NCBI GenBank assembly: GCA_006226265.1
Contig: SBHH01000051.1
Span: 1 to 5,403, forward strand
Length of the DNA stretch: 5,403 bases
From: Alphaproteobacteria bacterium
GTDB taxonomy: Bacteria > Pseudomonadota > Alphaproteobacteria > Sneathiellales > Sneathiellaceae
Direction of reading: 5' to 3'
Part shown: in pieces, positions 1 to 5,319 of the stretch
How the letters are laid out: each line of letters opens with the position of its first letter
Numbering within the stretch: the stretch's first letter is position 1
Position numbers and translations under genes: made by a program
Notes under the pieces: model-generated
Database searches by the model: none
Told to the model about the DNA's origin: nothing
What the model saw: the letters and a program-made list of their open reading frames with translations, nothing else

Positions 1-243
1 CGCGTCAAGGGCGCACCGGCGAGAGGTCGCTCGTTCGAGCTTTGGCTGATCGAAGGTGGGAATGCTCCGGTTTCGCTCGGCCTTGTCCCGGATAAGGCGC
101 GGGGCAATGTGAAGGTGCCAGCGGCGCTTCAGCATAAATTTGCCAATGCCGTCCTCGCCATCAGTGATGAACCCGAAGGCGGTTCCCCCACTGGCAAGGC
201 GACCGGACCGGTCCTTGCGCTTGGCCAGCTTTCCGCAATTTAA
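1..243 (+). CDS. Anti-sigma factor, RskA family, C-terminal part (5' end outside window)
   Basis: The reading frame is open from base 1 and ends at TAA 241-243, giving the last 80 residues. The segment reads as the extracytoplasmic C-terminal domain of RskA-type anti-sigma-K factors: an early FELWLIEGG strand, then PVSLGLVP, then AISDEPEGGSPTG and a final GPVLALGQL. In this family an N-terminal cytoplasmic part holds an ECF sigma factor inactive, a single membrane helix follows, and this domain lies in the periplasm. Those parts, and the sigma gene usually just upstream, are outside the window. The next gene encodes a fasciclin lipoprotein behind an ECF-like promoter, which fits the RskA role. 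The family call is firm from the terminal motifs; the partner sigma factor is inferred. Confidence 0.88.
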   Translation, partial: RVKGAPARGRSFELWLIEGGNAPVSLGLVPDKARGNVKVPAALQHKFANAVLAISDEPEGGSPTGKATGPVLALGQLSAI

Positions 244-281
244 GGCGTTTTTTCAAAAAAATAAAAAACTTTCAAGCTTGC

Positions 282-309
282 TGAAACTTTTCCGAAAAAG
301 CTCTCGTTA
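282..309 (+). promoter_or_regulatory. Candidate ECF-sigma promoter for the fasciclin gene
   Basis: A -35-like TGAAAC (282-287) and a -10-like CGTTA (305-309) are separated so that GAAAC and CGTT have a 17-base spacer. This is the general ECF promoter architecture (G-A-A-C box, then CGTT or GTC). Transcription would begin near 315, leaving a leader of about 45 bases before the ATG at 362, with AAGGAG at 348-353. The cognate sigma could be the one held by the RskA-like protein upstream, or a general-stress EcfG-type sigma, whose consensus is very similar. The spacer lies in an A/T-tract region (247-300) that includes short complementary T and A runs but no GC-rich terminator stem. Confidence 0.6.
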
Positions 310-361
310 CTCCTGACATTGGTCCCATGAAGGACCGGTATAACAACAAGGAGACAGAGAC

Positions 362-949
362 ATGAAAGTTCGTAGCCTGATTTTAGCCGCAACCGTTGCC
401 TTGCCGATGGCCATCGCCGGGTGTGCCTCGTCGTCGGCCGGAACCGATAGCTCGATGGCGCATGAAAATCCGATGGTCGGCGGCGCCCCGATGTATCCGA
501 GCAAGAATATCATTGAGAATGCCGTAAATTCCAAGGATCACACCACGCTGGTCGCCGCGGTCAAGGCTGCCGGACTTGTCGATACACTTCAGGGCAAGGG
601 CCCCTTTACTGTCTTCGCCCCGACTAATGAGGCTTTTGACAAGCTGCCTGCCGGTACGGTTGAAACGCTTCTCAAGCCGGAAAACAAGGACATGCTGACC
701 AAGATCCTGACCTGTCATGTGGTGGCCGCTGATGCGATGTCCGGCGACATCAAGCATATGATCGATATGGATGGTGGCGCTCACAAGGTGAAAACCGTCG
801 GCGGCTGCGTCTTTACGGTAATGCACAAGGGTGATCAGATCATGATCAAGGACGGCCAGGGCAATATCGCCCATGTCACGATTGCCGATGTGAAGCAGTC
901 AAATGGCGTCATCCATGTGATTGACCGGGTATTGCTTCCTGCCTCCTGA
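362..949 (+). CDS. Fasciclin (FAS1) domain lipoprotein
   Basis: A 195-residue secreted protein with one FAS1 domain. Residues 1-20 form a lipoprotein signal (K/R near the start, a hydrophobic core, then I-A-G-C) with the lipidated Cys at 21. A Ser/Gly-rich linker follows to about residue 45. The FAS1 fold spans about 48-195: the H1 motif FTVFAPTNEAF (82-92), the central CHVV (118-121), and the H2 motif NGVIHVIDRVL (181-191). FAS1 domains usually act in adhesion or cell-surface interactions; the partner here is unknown. The usual Tyr of the YH motif is Cys118, and a second Cys lies at 149, so a domain disulfide is possible. The start is set by AAGGAG eight bases before ATG. The gene follows an RskA-like anti-sigma gene and has its own ECF-like promoter, which suggests it is a sigma target. 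Confidence 0.93.
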   Translation: MKVRSLILAATVALPMAIAGCASSSAGTDSSMAHENPMVGGAPMYPSKNIIENAVNSKDHTTLVAAVKAAGLVDTLQGKGPFTVFAPTNEAFDKLPAGTVETLLKPENKDMLTKILTCHVVAADAMSGDIKHMIDMDGGAHKVKTVGGCVFTVMHKGDQIMIKDGQGNIAHVTIADVKQSNGVIHVIDRVLLPAS

Positions 950-1047
950 ACACCGGTCAGAATGTAGCTGCGGTGTAACGTCGTAGCTACTCCCCCGGGG
1001 GGCCGTCTTCCATATCTTTGCTGTTTGGTATGGCGGCGGCTCCCATC

Positions 1048-1956
1048 TCATTCGCTTCCGCTCTCTCCTTTAAATCCCTCCCCGCGATCCGTCGTTCCGC
1101 TCTTGCCTCGAATTTCCGATCTGAGTTCGTGAAGTCGGCGCAGGCTGTCGAAGGACTGTTCCGGCCGCCGCATGGCCACGCCGATCAGTAAAGCCTCGAT
1201 AAGCGCGAGGGTCGCCGCATGCAGGCTCAGCATATCCGACTTGCCGCGCGGCACCGGCAGGATTATATCCACCTCCCGGAAGAGAAGATCGCCAAGCTTG
1301 TCGGTAAAAAGGATGGCGGCGGCCTGCGTCTCCCGAATGCGGGCGAGCAGGGCTTTCAGTTCGGGATACAGGCCGCTATAGGCGAAGATGAGCACCAGAT
1401 CACCGCTTCGAATGCGAAGCAGGTGATCGGCAAGGGCGATGCCGCCTTCCGTTACGCTTTCGGCCCGAACCCCGAACCGGCCAAGCTGAAGCGCAAAATA
1501 ATCGGCCATGGCGGCAGACGGCCCCATCCCGAAGGCGAAGATGGCCCCCGCCGCGCCTATATAGTCGACCGCCGCCTCAAACAGGCCGGGGGAGATATTT
1601 TTCTGTATTTCGGCAAGCGATTGGCGATGGATTTGCAGGCACAGATCCAGCGTACTGGTCCCGGCGTCGTCATCGAGTTCCTGCAGGGTTCTTGCTAACC
1701 GATTGGAAGGTGAGGGGGGATTGCGGAGTTCCTCTGCGATTGCGCGGCGCATATCGTCCATACCGCTGAAGTCAAGCGCGCGCACCGTCCGTATTATGGT
1801 CGCGTCGCTCGTTTCGGCCCGTTCCGCGAGGGCAGAGGCGGAATGGAGTAGCACATCTTCCGGACTATCCAGGAAGAGGCGCGCTGCCCTTTTTTCCGCC
1901 GGACGCAAAGACGGAAGTTTACGGCGAATCTTTTCTGTGAAACTATCCTGTTCCAT
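1048..1956 (-). CDS. MurR/RpiR family transcriptional regulator (HTH plus SIS domain)
   Basis: A 302-residue cytoplasmic regulator. Residues 1-78 form the HTH_6/RpiR DNA-binding domain, with the family signature SLRPAEKRAARLFLDSPEDVL followed by an HTH around 39-71. Residues about 125-262 form a SIS sugar-phosphate-binding domain, with the glycine loop AFGMGPSAAMADYF and the second motif LVLIFAYSGLYPEL. The last 20 residues are a hydrophilic tail. RpiR proteins sense phosphosugars or related metabolites and bind palindromic operators, often as tetramers. The gene is divergent from a membrane-protein operon and faces a four-site dyad array (2023-2126), its likely binding region. The start is uncertain. 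ATG at 1956 fits the family N-terminus but has only a weak GGGAAAAG upstream. An in-frame TTG at 1992 would add 12 residues and has AAGGA eight bases upstream. The effector cannot be read from the sequence, since no sugar gene is adjacent. Confidence 0.9.
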   Translation of the reverse strand: MEQDSFTEKIRRKLPSLRPAEKRAARLFLDSPEDVLLHSASALAERAETSDATIIRTVRALDFSGMDDMRRAIAEELRNPPSPSNRLARTLQELDDDAGTSTLDLCLQIHRQSLAEIQKNISPGLFEAAVDYIGAAGAIFAFGMGPSAAMADYFALQLGRFGVRAESVTEGGIALADHLLRIRSGDLVLIFAYSGLYPELKALLARIRETQAAAILFTDKLGDLLFREVDIILPVPRGKSDMLSLHAATLALIEALLIGVAMRRPEQSFDSLRRLHELRSEIRGKSGTTDRGEGFKGESGSE

Positions 1957-2022
1957 AACTTTTCCCGGCGGCGTCCCCCGTCTCTCCTTCAATCCCGATT
2001 TCCTTAATGATATCGACGTTTC

Positions 2023-2126
2023 GTCGTATATACTACATAAATTTTAGAATAGTAGTGTTTACAACAATTTTCAGAAATGCTATGTCGTAAATACATCATT
2101 TCATAAATTTATGTAGTAATCACAAC
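2023..2126. promoter_or_regulatory. Array of four dyad operator sites between divergent regulator and membrane operon
   Basis: Four 14-bp imperfect palindromes of the form GTNGT-N4-ACNNC lie in the AT-rich divergent region. They are GTCGTATATACTAC (2023-2036), GTAGTGTTTACAAC (2052-2065), GTCGTAAATACATC (2084-2097) and GTAGTAATCACAAC (2113-2126). Start-to-start distances are 29, 32 and 29 bp, about three helical turns each. Site centres are 2029.5, 2058.5, 2090.5 and 2119.5, so the array is symmetric about 2074.5. The sites and geometry are read directly. That the adjacent RpiR regulator binds them is inferred from the family habit of binding its own divergent promoter region. Both promoters should lie within or beside the array. 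A possible + strand promoter, TTTACA (2058-2063)-N17-TATGTC (2081-2086), would be covered by sites two and three. Confidence 0.68.
2031..2118. repeat. Perfect 14-bp inverted repeat inside the operator array
   Basis: TACTACATAAATTT at 2031-2044 is exactly complementary to AAATTTATGTAGTA at 2105-2118, with 60 bases between the arms. The outer end of each arm overlaps an outer operator dyad: the ACTAC half of the first site and the GTAGT half of the fourth. The inner part (ATAAATTT) extends the symmetry beyond the operator itself. The right arm also contains the palindrome ATAAATTTAT (2103-2112). The repeat supports a planned two-fold layout of the whole control region. As an RNA hairpin it would have a long loop and no T-run, so it is not read as a terminator. 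Confidence 0.75.
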
Positions 2127-2167
2127 TCATCCAGAATTTATGCATTTTAAATCAGCGGGTTAAGGAT

Positions 2168-2932
2168 ATGGATTTTTCGGCGTTGCATTTAAACCCACAT
2201 ATGATGGCGGTGATGGCTGCGGCCTTTCTCGCCTCCCTCGTGGAGATGGTAGAGGCTCTGACCATCATCCTCGCCGTCGGTGTCGTCCGGGGCTGGCGGC
2301 CTGCCCTGATCGGCGCGGGGGCAGGCATTCTGGCTCTGGCGATCCTTCTTGCTTTTTTTGGGTCCCTCTTGTCCACGATACCGATCGGGGGCTTGCAAAT
2401 CGTGATCGGCATCCTGCTTCTTTTGTTCGGGATGCGCTGGCTGAAGAAGGCGGTTTTACGCTCCGCCGGGGTGATTGCGCTTCATGATGAAACCCTCGCG
2501 TTCGAGAAGGAACGCAGGCTTCTCGAAACCGAAGGGCTGGCTTCCGGGCCTCTCGATCCGGTTGCCATCATGACCAGTTTCAAGGCGGTTCTTCTCGAAG
2601 GGCTGGAAGTGATTTTCATCGTCATTGCGACGGGAAGTGCGGGCGGCATGATCCTGCCAGCGACCCTTGGCGCGGCGGTGGCGCTTCTTCTCGTCCTGCT
2701 GCTCGGTCTTCTTCTGCACCGTCCGCTTGCCAATGTGCCCGAGAATCTTTTGAAATTCGTGGTCGGTATTCTTCTATCCGCCTTCGGTCTTTTCTGGGCG
2801 GGAGAGGGCGCGGGCCTCAACTGGCCGGGTGAGGATTGGTCGATCCTCGGCCTCATCGCCGGACTGACTCTTACCGCGCTATTGGCCGTGCGGTTCGCCA
2901 AAGCGCAAAAGAGAGGAGGAGTTACCCCATGA
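2168..2932 (+). CDS. Seven-segment integral membrane protein, COG4280-like, probable transporter
   Basis: A 254-residue inner-membrane protein with about seven hydrophobic segments (roughly 13-38, 45-66, 72-90, 137-157, 162-184, 192-212, 225-243). It is an internal duplication. LVEMVEALTIILAVG (24-38) matches LLEGLEVIFIVIATG (142-156), and GLQIVIGILLLLFGMRWL (75-92) matches LLKFVVGILLSAFGLFWA (194-211). Each half has an E-x-x-E pair in its first helix (E26/E29, E144/E147). A charged cytoplasmic or periplasmic loop with ALHDE (104-108) separates the halves. It resembles the uncharacterised COG4280 membrane proteins, recalled from the family and not searched. Duplicated acidic motifs suggest an ion or metal transporter, which is inference. 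The ATG at 2168 has AAGGA only one base upstream, an unusually tight spacing; the in-frame ATG pair at 2201 has no ribosome site. The gene overlaps its downstream neighbour and is probably controlled by the divergent RpiR regulator. Confidence 0.87.
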   Translation: MDFSALHLNPHMMAVMAAAFLASLVEMVEALTIILAVGVVRGWRPALIGAGAGILALAILLAFFGSLLSTIPIGGLQIVIGILLLLFGMRWLKKAVLRSAGVIALHDETLAFEKERRLLETEGLASGPLDPVAIMTSFKAVLLEGLEVIFIVIATGSAGGMILPATLGAAVALLLVLLLGLLLHRPLANVPENLLKFVVGILLSAFGLFWAGEGAGLNWPGEDWSILGLIAGLTLTALLAVRFAKAQKRGGVTP

Positions 2933-3138
2933 ACTGGATTACCGCCGCCATTAAGGAGCTCTTCTCCCTCTTTGTCGATGACGTGCGTTTTACCATCGCG
3001 CTTCTCATCTGGACCGGCTTTGCCATCTTGATCCTGCCCCGCCTGATCCCAGCCTCTCCATGGCAGGGAATTTTGTTCTTCGCCGGCATCGCGCTCATTC
3101 TGCTCGGCGGTTGCCGCGCTGCCGCCGCCCGGAAGTGA
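2929..3138 (+). CDS. Small two-segment membrane protein of unknown function
   Basis: A 69-residue protein translated from an ATG that overlaps the TGA of the preceding gene (ATGA, 2929-2932), with a strong AGGAGG at 2914-2919 placed nine bases upstream. This indicates translational coupling and a shared transcript. Residues 1-18 form an amphipathic or charged start (KELFSLFVDDVR). Two hydrophobic helices follow at about 21-40 and 45-62, separated by PRLIPASPWQG, and the end is a basic AAAARK tail. I do not recognise a family. Its tight linkage to the COG4280-like membrane protein suggests a subunit or partner of that protein. A longer in-frame reading from 2836 is rejected because it lies within the upstream gene and ignores the strong ribosome site. 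It ends 12 bases before the stop of the convergent lipoprotein gene. Confidence 0.82.
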   Translation: MNWITAAIKELFSLFVDDVRFTIALLIWTGFAILILPRLIPASPWQGILFFAGIALILLGGCRAAAARK

Positions 3139-3150
3139 CCCTCTTCCTTC

Positions 3151-4659
3151 CTAGCGGCGGATATATTCCTTGCCGTTGATGCTGATGCTGCGCCCATTAT
3201 AGGTGCAACTTGATCCGCCGCCCGCGATATTGACGCGCTTGACGACCCGGCCCGATGCGTCCTTGTAAGTGCCGGGGCCGTAGTCGAAGCGCATGCTGTT
3301 GCGCGTCCCCTTATAGCGGAAATCGATATCAAAGGTGTAGCTGGTCGTGCCGCCATAGGTATGCTGCCAGAGATGGCCTTTTCCGCTGCTTTCAAAGGTC
3401 AGGCGGCTTAGCCCCTGATCTGCCTCGAACGTGCCGGAGACTTTGCTGCAGCCATCCGCACCCGATGAGGCGCTGGAGGAGTTGGCGCTTTGGTTCTTCC
3501 TGGCCTCCTTCTTTTTCCTTTCTTCTTCTGCCTTGGCCGCATTGGCCTCGGCAATCGCCTTTTGCCTCATTTCCTCATCAGCCTGCTTTTGGGCATAGGT
3601 TTCTGCGTCCGTGGCCTGTCCCTTGAAGAAATAGCAGCTTCCCGCCGTGCCGTTCGCATCTGTGCAGGGGAACTTGCCGTTATATCGCGCAATATCGCCT
3701 CCCGGCGCCTTCTCGATCCGGGTGCCATCGGGTCGGATAAGCGTGCCGGGACCTTGCGGGGCCTTTCCCTGCATCGGGCCGGTCCAGACGGTTCCGTCCG
3801 CGAGCGTCAGGGTGCCGTTTGAAGGTTCTGGCCCCAGATATTGGCCCTTGAACACGCTGCCATCGGGCCAGCGGGCGGTTGTCCCCTCCGGCAGGTTGTA
3901 ATTCGCGTCCATCTTGCCATCGACGGCCCGGCCATCCGTGAAGATGAGCTCGCCGCTTAAATGGCCGTCTTCCGCCTTCGCATCCGGGATGGTCGCGATC
4001 AGATCCAGGCCCTTATATTTATGGCCCGTCTGCCGGAATATCCGGAAAAGGCCCTCGCCCGTCGGTGTTTGCCCGACGCGCGGCCCTTCATATTTCCCGA
4101 TCAGGTCACCCGGCAAAACGATTGTCACCGGATCGAACATCAGATCGATTGGCTGTTTGTAAATCACATATTTATAGGCATGGCTCTGGTCGGCCGGATT
4201 GTTATAGAGCGTAATGTCGTTTGAAAAATATCCGACATCGACCTCAATCGTGCTGATGCTTCCTGAACTGATCAGCACCCCGTAGGCTTGTTCGTCACGA
4301 CCATTGAGCAGGACCTTCACAAAGTAGCTGCCGGGATAGAGCGCGACCGACAGACTCTCGGAAGCATTCAGCTTGCGTGACGTAAAGGGTTTGAAACCCC
4401 AGATATTACCTGCCTGCAAGATCTGAACTTGCCAGCCGGAATAATTGCCGACCCCGCTTGGCTTGATCACGAACTGCAGCTCTCCCGCACGGATGCTGGA
4501 TGTTGCTGCAGAAGGTGTGACAACCGCTGCAGGCGTTGTGTTCGTCGCGACGGGTGCCGGTGAATTCATCGTTATGCATCCGCTTAACAGAAGGAACGAC
4601 GCTCCCCAAAAGGCACGGGCCAGCCGTCGGATGGACAATCCTGATCGATCTCCGGTCAT
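3151..4659 (-). CDS. Large lipoprotein with PEGA-like and MORN-like regions
   Basis: A 502-residue predicted lipoprotein. Residues 1-27 form the signal (RRLARAFWGASFLLL, then L-S-G-C), with lipidated Cys28 and a Pro/Thr/Ala-rich linker to about 55. Residues 58-145 are beta-rich, with LYPGSYFVKVLLNG and a following SSGSISTIEVDV, a pattern like PEGA surface domains. About 200-315 hold MORN-like repeats (GEGLFRIF, GELIFTDGRAVDGKM, ARWPDGSVFKGQY, LTLADGTVWTGPM, GTLIRPDGTRIE). Cys332 and Cys342 could pair. Residues 353-388 are a charged Ala/Glu/Lys helix, perhaps coiled coil. A Ser-rich linker leads to a separate C-terminal domain (404-502) bounded by Cys404 and Cys485. The start ATG has AGAGGGA about seven bases upstream and gives a complete lipobox. 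The function is unknown; envelope anchoring or scaffolding is inferred. The repeats are degenerate, so the MORN label is moderate. Confidence 0.88.
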   Translation of the reverse strand: MTGDRSGLSIRRLARAFWGASFLLLSGCITMNSPAPVATNTTPAAVVTPSAATSSIRAGELQFVIKPSGVGNYSGWQVQILQAGNIWGFKPFTSRKLNASESLSVALYPGSYFVKVLLNGRDEQAYGVLISSGSISTIEVDVGYFSNDITLYNNPADQSHAYKYVIYKQPIDLMFDPVTIVLPGDLIGKYEGPRVGQTPTGEGLFRIFRQTGHKYKGLDLIATIPDAKAEDGHLSGELIFTDGRAVDGKMDANYNLPEGTTARWPDGSVFKGQYLGPEPSNGTLTLADGTVWTGPMQGKAPQGPGTLIRPDGTRIEKAPGGDIARYNGKFPCTDANGTAGSCYFFKGQATDAETYAQKQADEEMRQKAIAEANAAKAEEERKKKEARKNQSANSSSASSGADGCSKVSGTFEADQGLSRLTFESSGKGHLWQHTYGGTTSYTFDIDFRYKGTRNSMRFDYGPGTYKDASGRVVKRVNIAGGGSSCTYNGRSISINGKEYIRR

Positions 4660-4720
4660 CGCACATTCCCTCTACCGGTTGACTTTCTTGATATGGCGCT
4701 GGCGCCGTTTGTTGAATGAA

Positions 4721-4749
4721 ATTAAGGCTTAATATGCAAAATTGGTCAA
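4721..4749 (-). promoter_or_regulatory. Candidate sigma-70 promoter for the lipoprotein gene
   Basis: On the - strand TTGACC (complement of 4744-4749) is followed after 17 bases by CTTAAT (complement of 4721-4726). These match the -35 consensus at five of six and the -10 consensus at four of six positions. Transcription would start near 4714, giving a leader of about 55 bases to the ATG at 4659. The leader contains the short inverted repeat GGCGC-TG-GCGCC. Orientation, spacing and distance to the start all fit; the -10 is imperfect. Confidence 0.45.
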
Positions 4750-4761
4750 GAAAAAGGACAC

Positions 4762-4785
4762 GCGGCGGGTCAATGACCGATCCGC
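4762..4785. repeat. Palindrome GGTCA-A-TGACC inside a longer imperfect stem
   Basis: The 11-base perfect palindrome GGTCAATGACC (4768-4778) is flanked by GCGG (4762-4765) and CCGC (4782-4785), which are also complementary, with two and three unpaired bases between. It is centred at 4773, about 60 bases upstream of the predicted start of the lipoprotein transcript, a position usual for an activator site. On the - strand a T-run follows only after six bases, so an intrinsic terminator is unlikely. No known regulator motif is recognised. Confidence 0.4.
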
Positions 4786-4876
4786 TTAAAGGGAGTAATC
4801 TGGCCTCTTCGATTCTTACAATTCTCACAAATCTGTCGATTTTTCTTTACGAAAGGAAGCTGAACATGTAACAAAG

Positions 4877-4905
4877 TTGCGAATGGTTATCAATTTCGAT
4901 TGTAT
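4877..4905 (+). promoter_or_regulatory. Possible promoter of the iron-uptake operon, overlapped by the Fur-like box
   Basis: TTGCGA (4877-4882) and TTGTAT (4900-4905) are separated by 17 bases and would place the transcript start near 4912, about 50 bases before the ATG at 4963. The -10 is weak (three of six). The Fur-like box covers the -35 element and part of the spacer, the usual position for repression. The call rests mainly on this geometry. Confidence 0.35.
4878..4892 (+). promoter_or_regulatory. Fur-box-like operator upstream of the FTR1 operon
   Basis: TGCGAATGGTTATCA matches the 7-1-7 Fur consensus TGATAAT-N-ATTATCA at 12 of 14 defined positions, and its TGCGAAT half is a form seen in alphaproteobacterial Fur sites. 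It lies about 70 bases before the cupredoxin gene and overlaps the best promoter candidate. TATCAA recurs 15 bases downstream (4888-4893 and 4903-4908), which could allow a second overlapping dimer. An Irr or RirA site is less likely, because neither the ICE-box nor the iron-Rhodo-box pattern is visible. Confidence 0.62.
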
Positions 4906-4962
4906 CAAATTGCGCGGGTTTTAACGGACCTGGCCGCAGAATAAATTCAAGGGAAATTCAGA

Positions 4963-5304
4963 ATGTCAAAAGTCTTTACCGTCGTCCTGTCCGCATGCGT
5001 CTTTGCCCTGATCGCCGTTGCGCCGGTCCGGGCGTCGGATATTACGGTGATCAATGTGACAATCAAGAACCACCGTTTCATCCCCGACCGGATTGAAGTG
5101 GAGGCAGGCAAACCCTTTACCCTGATCGTGAAGAATGAGGATCCGACCCCGGAAGAATTTGAAAGCCACGACTTCAACCGCGAAAAGATCATCAATGGCA
5201 ATTCCTCCGCCAAGATCCGTGTGGGCGCGCTCAAGGCCGGAGAGCATAAATTTTTCGGCGAGTTCAATGAAGATACCGCCCAGGGCGTGATCGTCGCCAA
5301 ATAA
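4963..5304 (+). CDS. Periplasmic cupredoxin-fold protein of an FTR1 iron-uptake system
   Basis: A 113-residue exported protein. Residues 1-24 form a Sec signal peptide ending V-R-A before Ser25. The mature part is a single small cupredoxin-like beta sandwich: DITVINVTIKNHRFIPDRIEVEAG (26-49), then FTLIVKNEDPTPEEFESHDF, then a C-terminal GEHKFFGEFNEDTAQGVIVAK. The only Cys (12) is in the signal, and the usual C-x-x-H ligand loop reads G-E-F-N, so no type-1 copper site is present. His37, Glu64/65/67, His69 and His95 are candidate metal ligands. The gene is 15 bases upstream of an FTR1 permease start, as for FtrB or the cupredoxin part of EfeO. The likely role is iron binding, oxidation or delivery to the permease. 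AAGGGA lies eight bases before the ATG. A Fur-like box upstream suggests induction under iron shortage. Confidence 0.88.
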   Translation: MSKVFTVVLSACVFALIAVAPVRASDITVINVTIKNHRFIPDRIEVEAGKPFTLIVKNEDPTPEEFESHDFNREKIINGNSSAKIRVGALKAGEHKFFGEFNEDTAQGVIVAK

Positions 5305-5319
5305 GGAACAGGTGAGACC

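Larger units (their letters stand above)
4660..4962. other. 303-bp divergent intergenic control region
   Basis: This region separates the lipoprotein gene (- strand) from the iron-uptake operon (+ strand) and contains no credible gene. From left to right it holds the lipoprotein leader with a small GGCGC-TG-GCGCC inverted repeat (4695-4706), a sigma-70-like - strand promoter (4721-4749), a GC-rich palindromic stem (4762-4785), an AT-rich stretch without clear motifs (4790-4876), and the Fur-like box with a possible + strand promoter (4877-4905). The leader of the cupredoxin gene follows. Confidence 0.7.

Noticed and set aside
247..300. A/T-rich complementary runs (GTTTTTT/AAAAAAC, TTTCA/TGAAA, CTTTT/AAAAG) after the anti-sigma gene
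   Set aside because: None has a GC-rich stem followed by a T-run; they are better read as an A-tract region around the ECF-like promoter.
383..874. A 163-codon open frame on the - strand opposite the fasciclin gene
   Set aside because: The + strand frame has a signal peptide, lipobox and full FAS1 motifs; the antisense frame has none and no ribosome site was seen.
950..1004. Possible terminator after the fasciclin gene: ACACCG/CGGTGT (950-955, 971-976), GTAGCT/AGCTAC (964-969, 985-990) and the palindrome CCCCCGGGGG (992-1001)
   Set aside because: The stems are only six bases with 15-base loops, the C/G palindrome has no loop, and no T-run follows, so no intrinsic terminator can be supported.
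1219..1698. A 159-codon open frame on the + strand opposite the RpiR gene
   Set aside because: It is antisense to a well-supported HTH-SIS regulator, has no recognisable motif and arises from the GC-biased third positions of that gene.
2041..2067. A - strand promoter for the RpiR gene, TTGTTG-N15-TAAAAT
   Set aside because: The 15-base spacer is short and alternatives nearby score about equally, so no single promoter is called; it may still lie within the operator array.
2836..3138. A longer version of the small membrane protein starting at 2836
   Set aside because: The extra 31 residues lie within the upstream gene and are basic and low in pattern, while the ATG at 2929 has a strong AGGAGG and an ATGA overlap.
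4406..4828. A 140-codon - strand frame overlapping the lipoprotein start
   Set aside because: It overlaps the lipoprotein signal peptide region in another frame, has no family motif, and crosses the predicted promoter.
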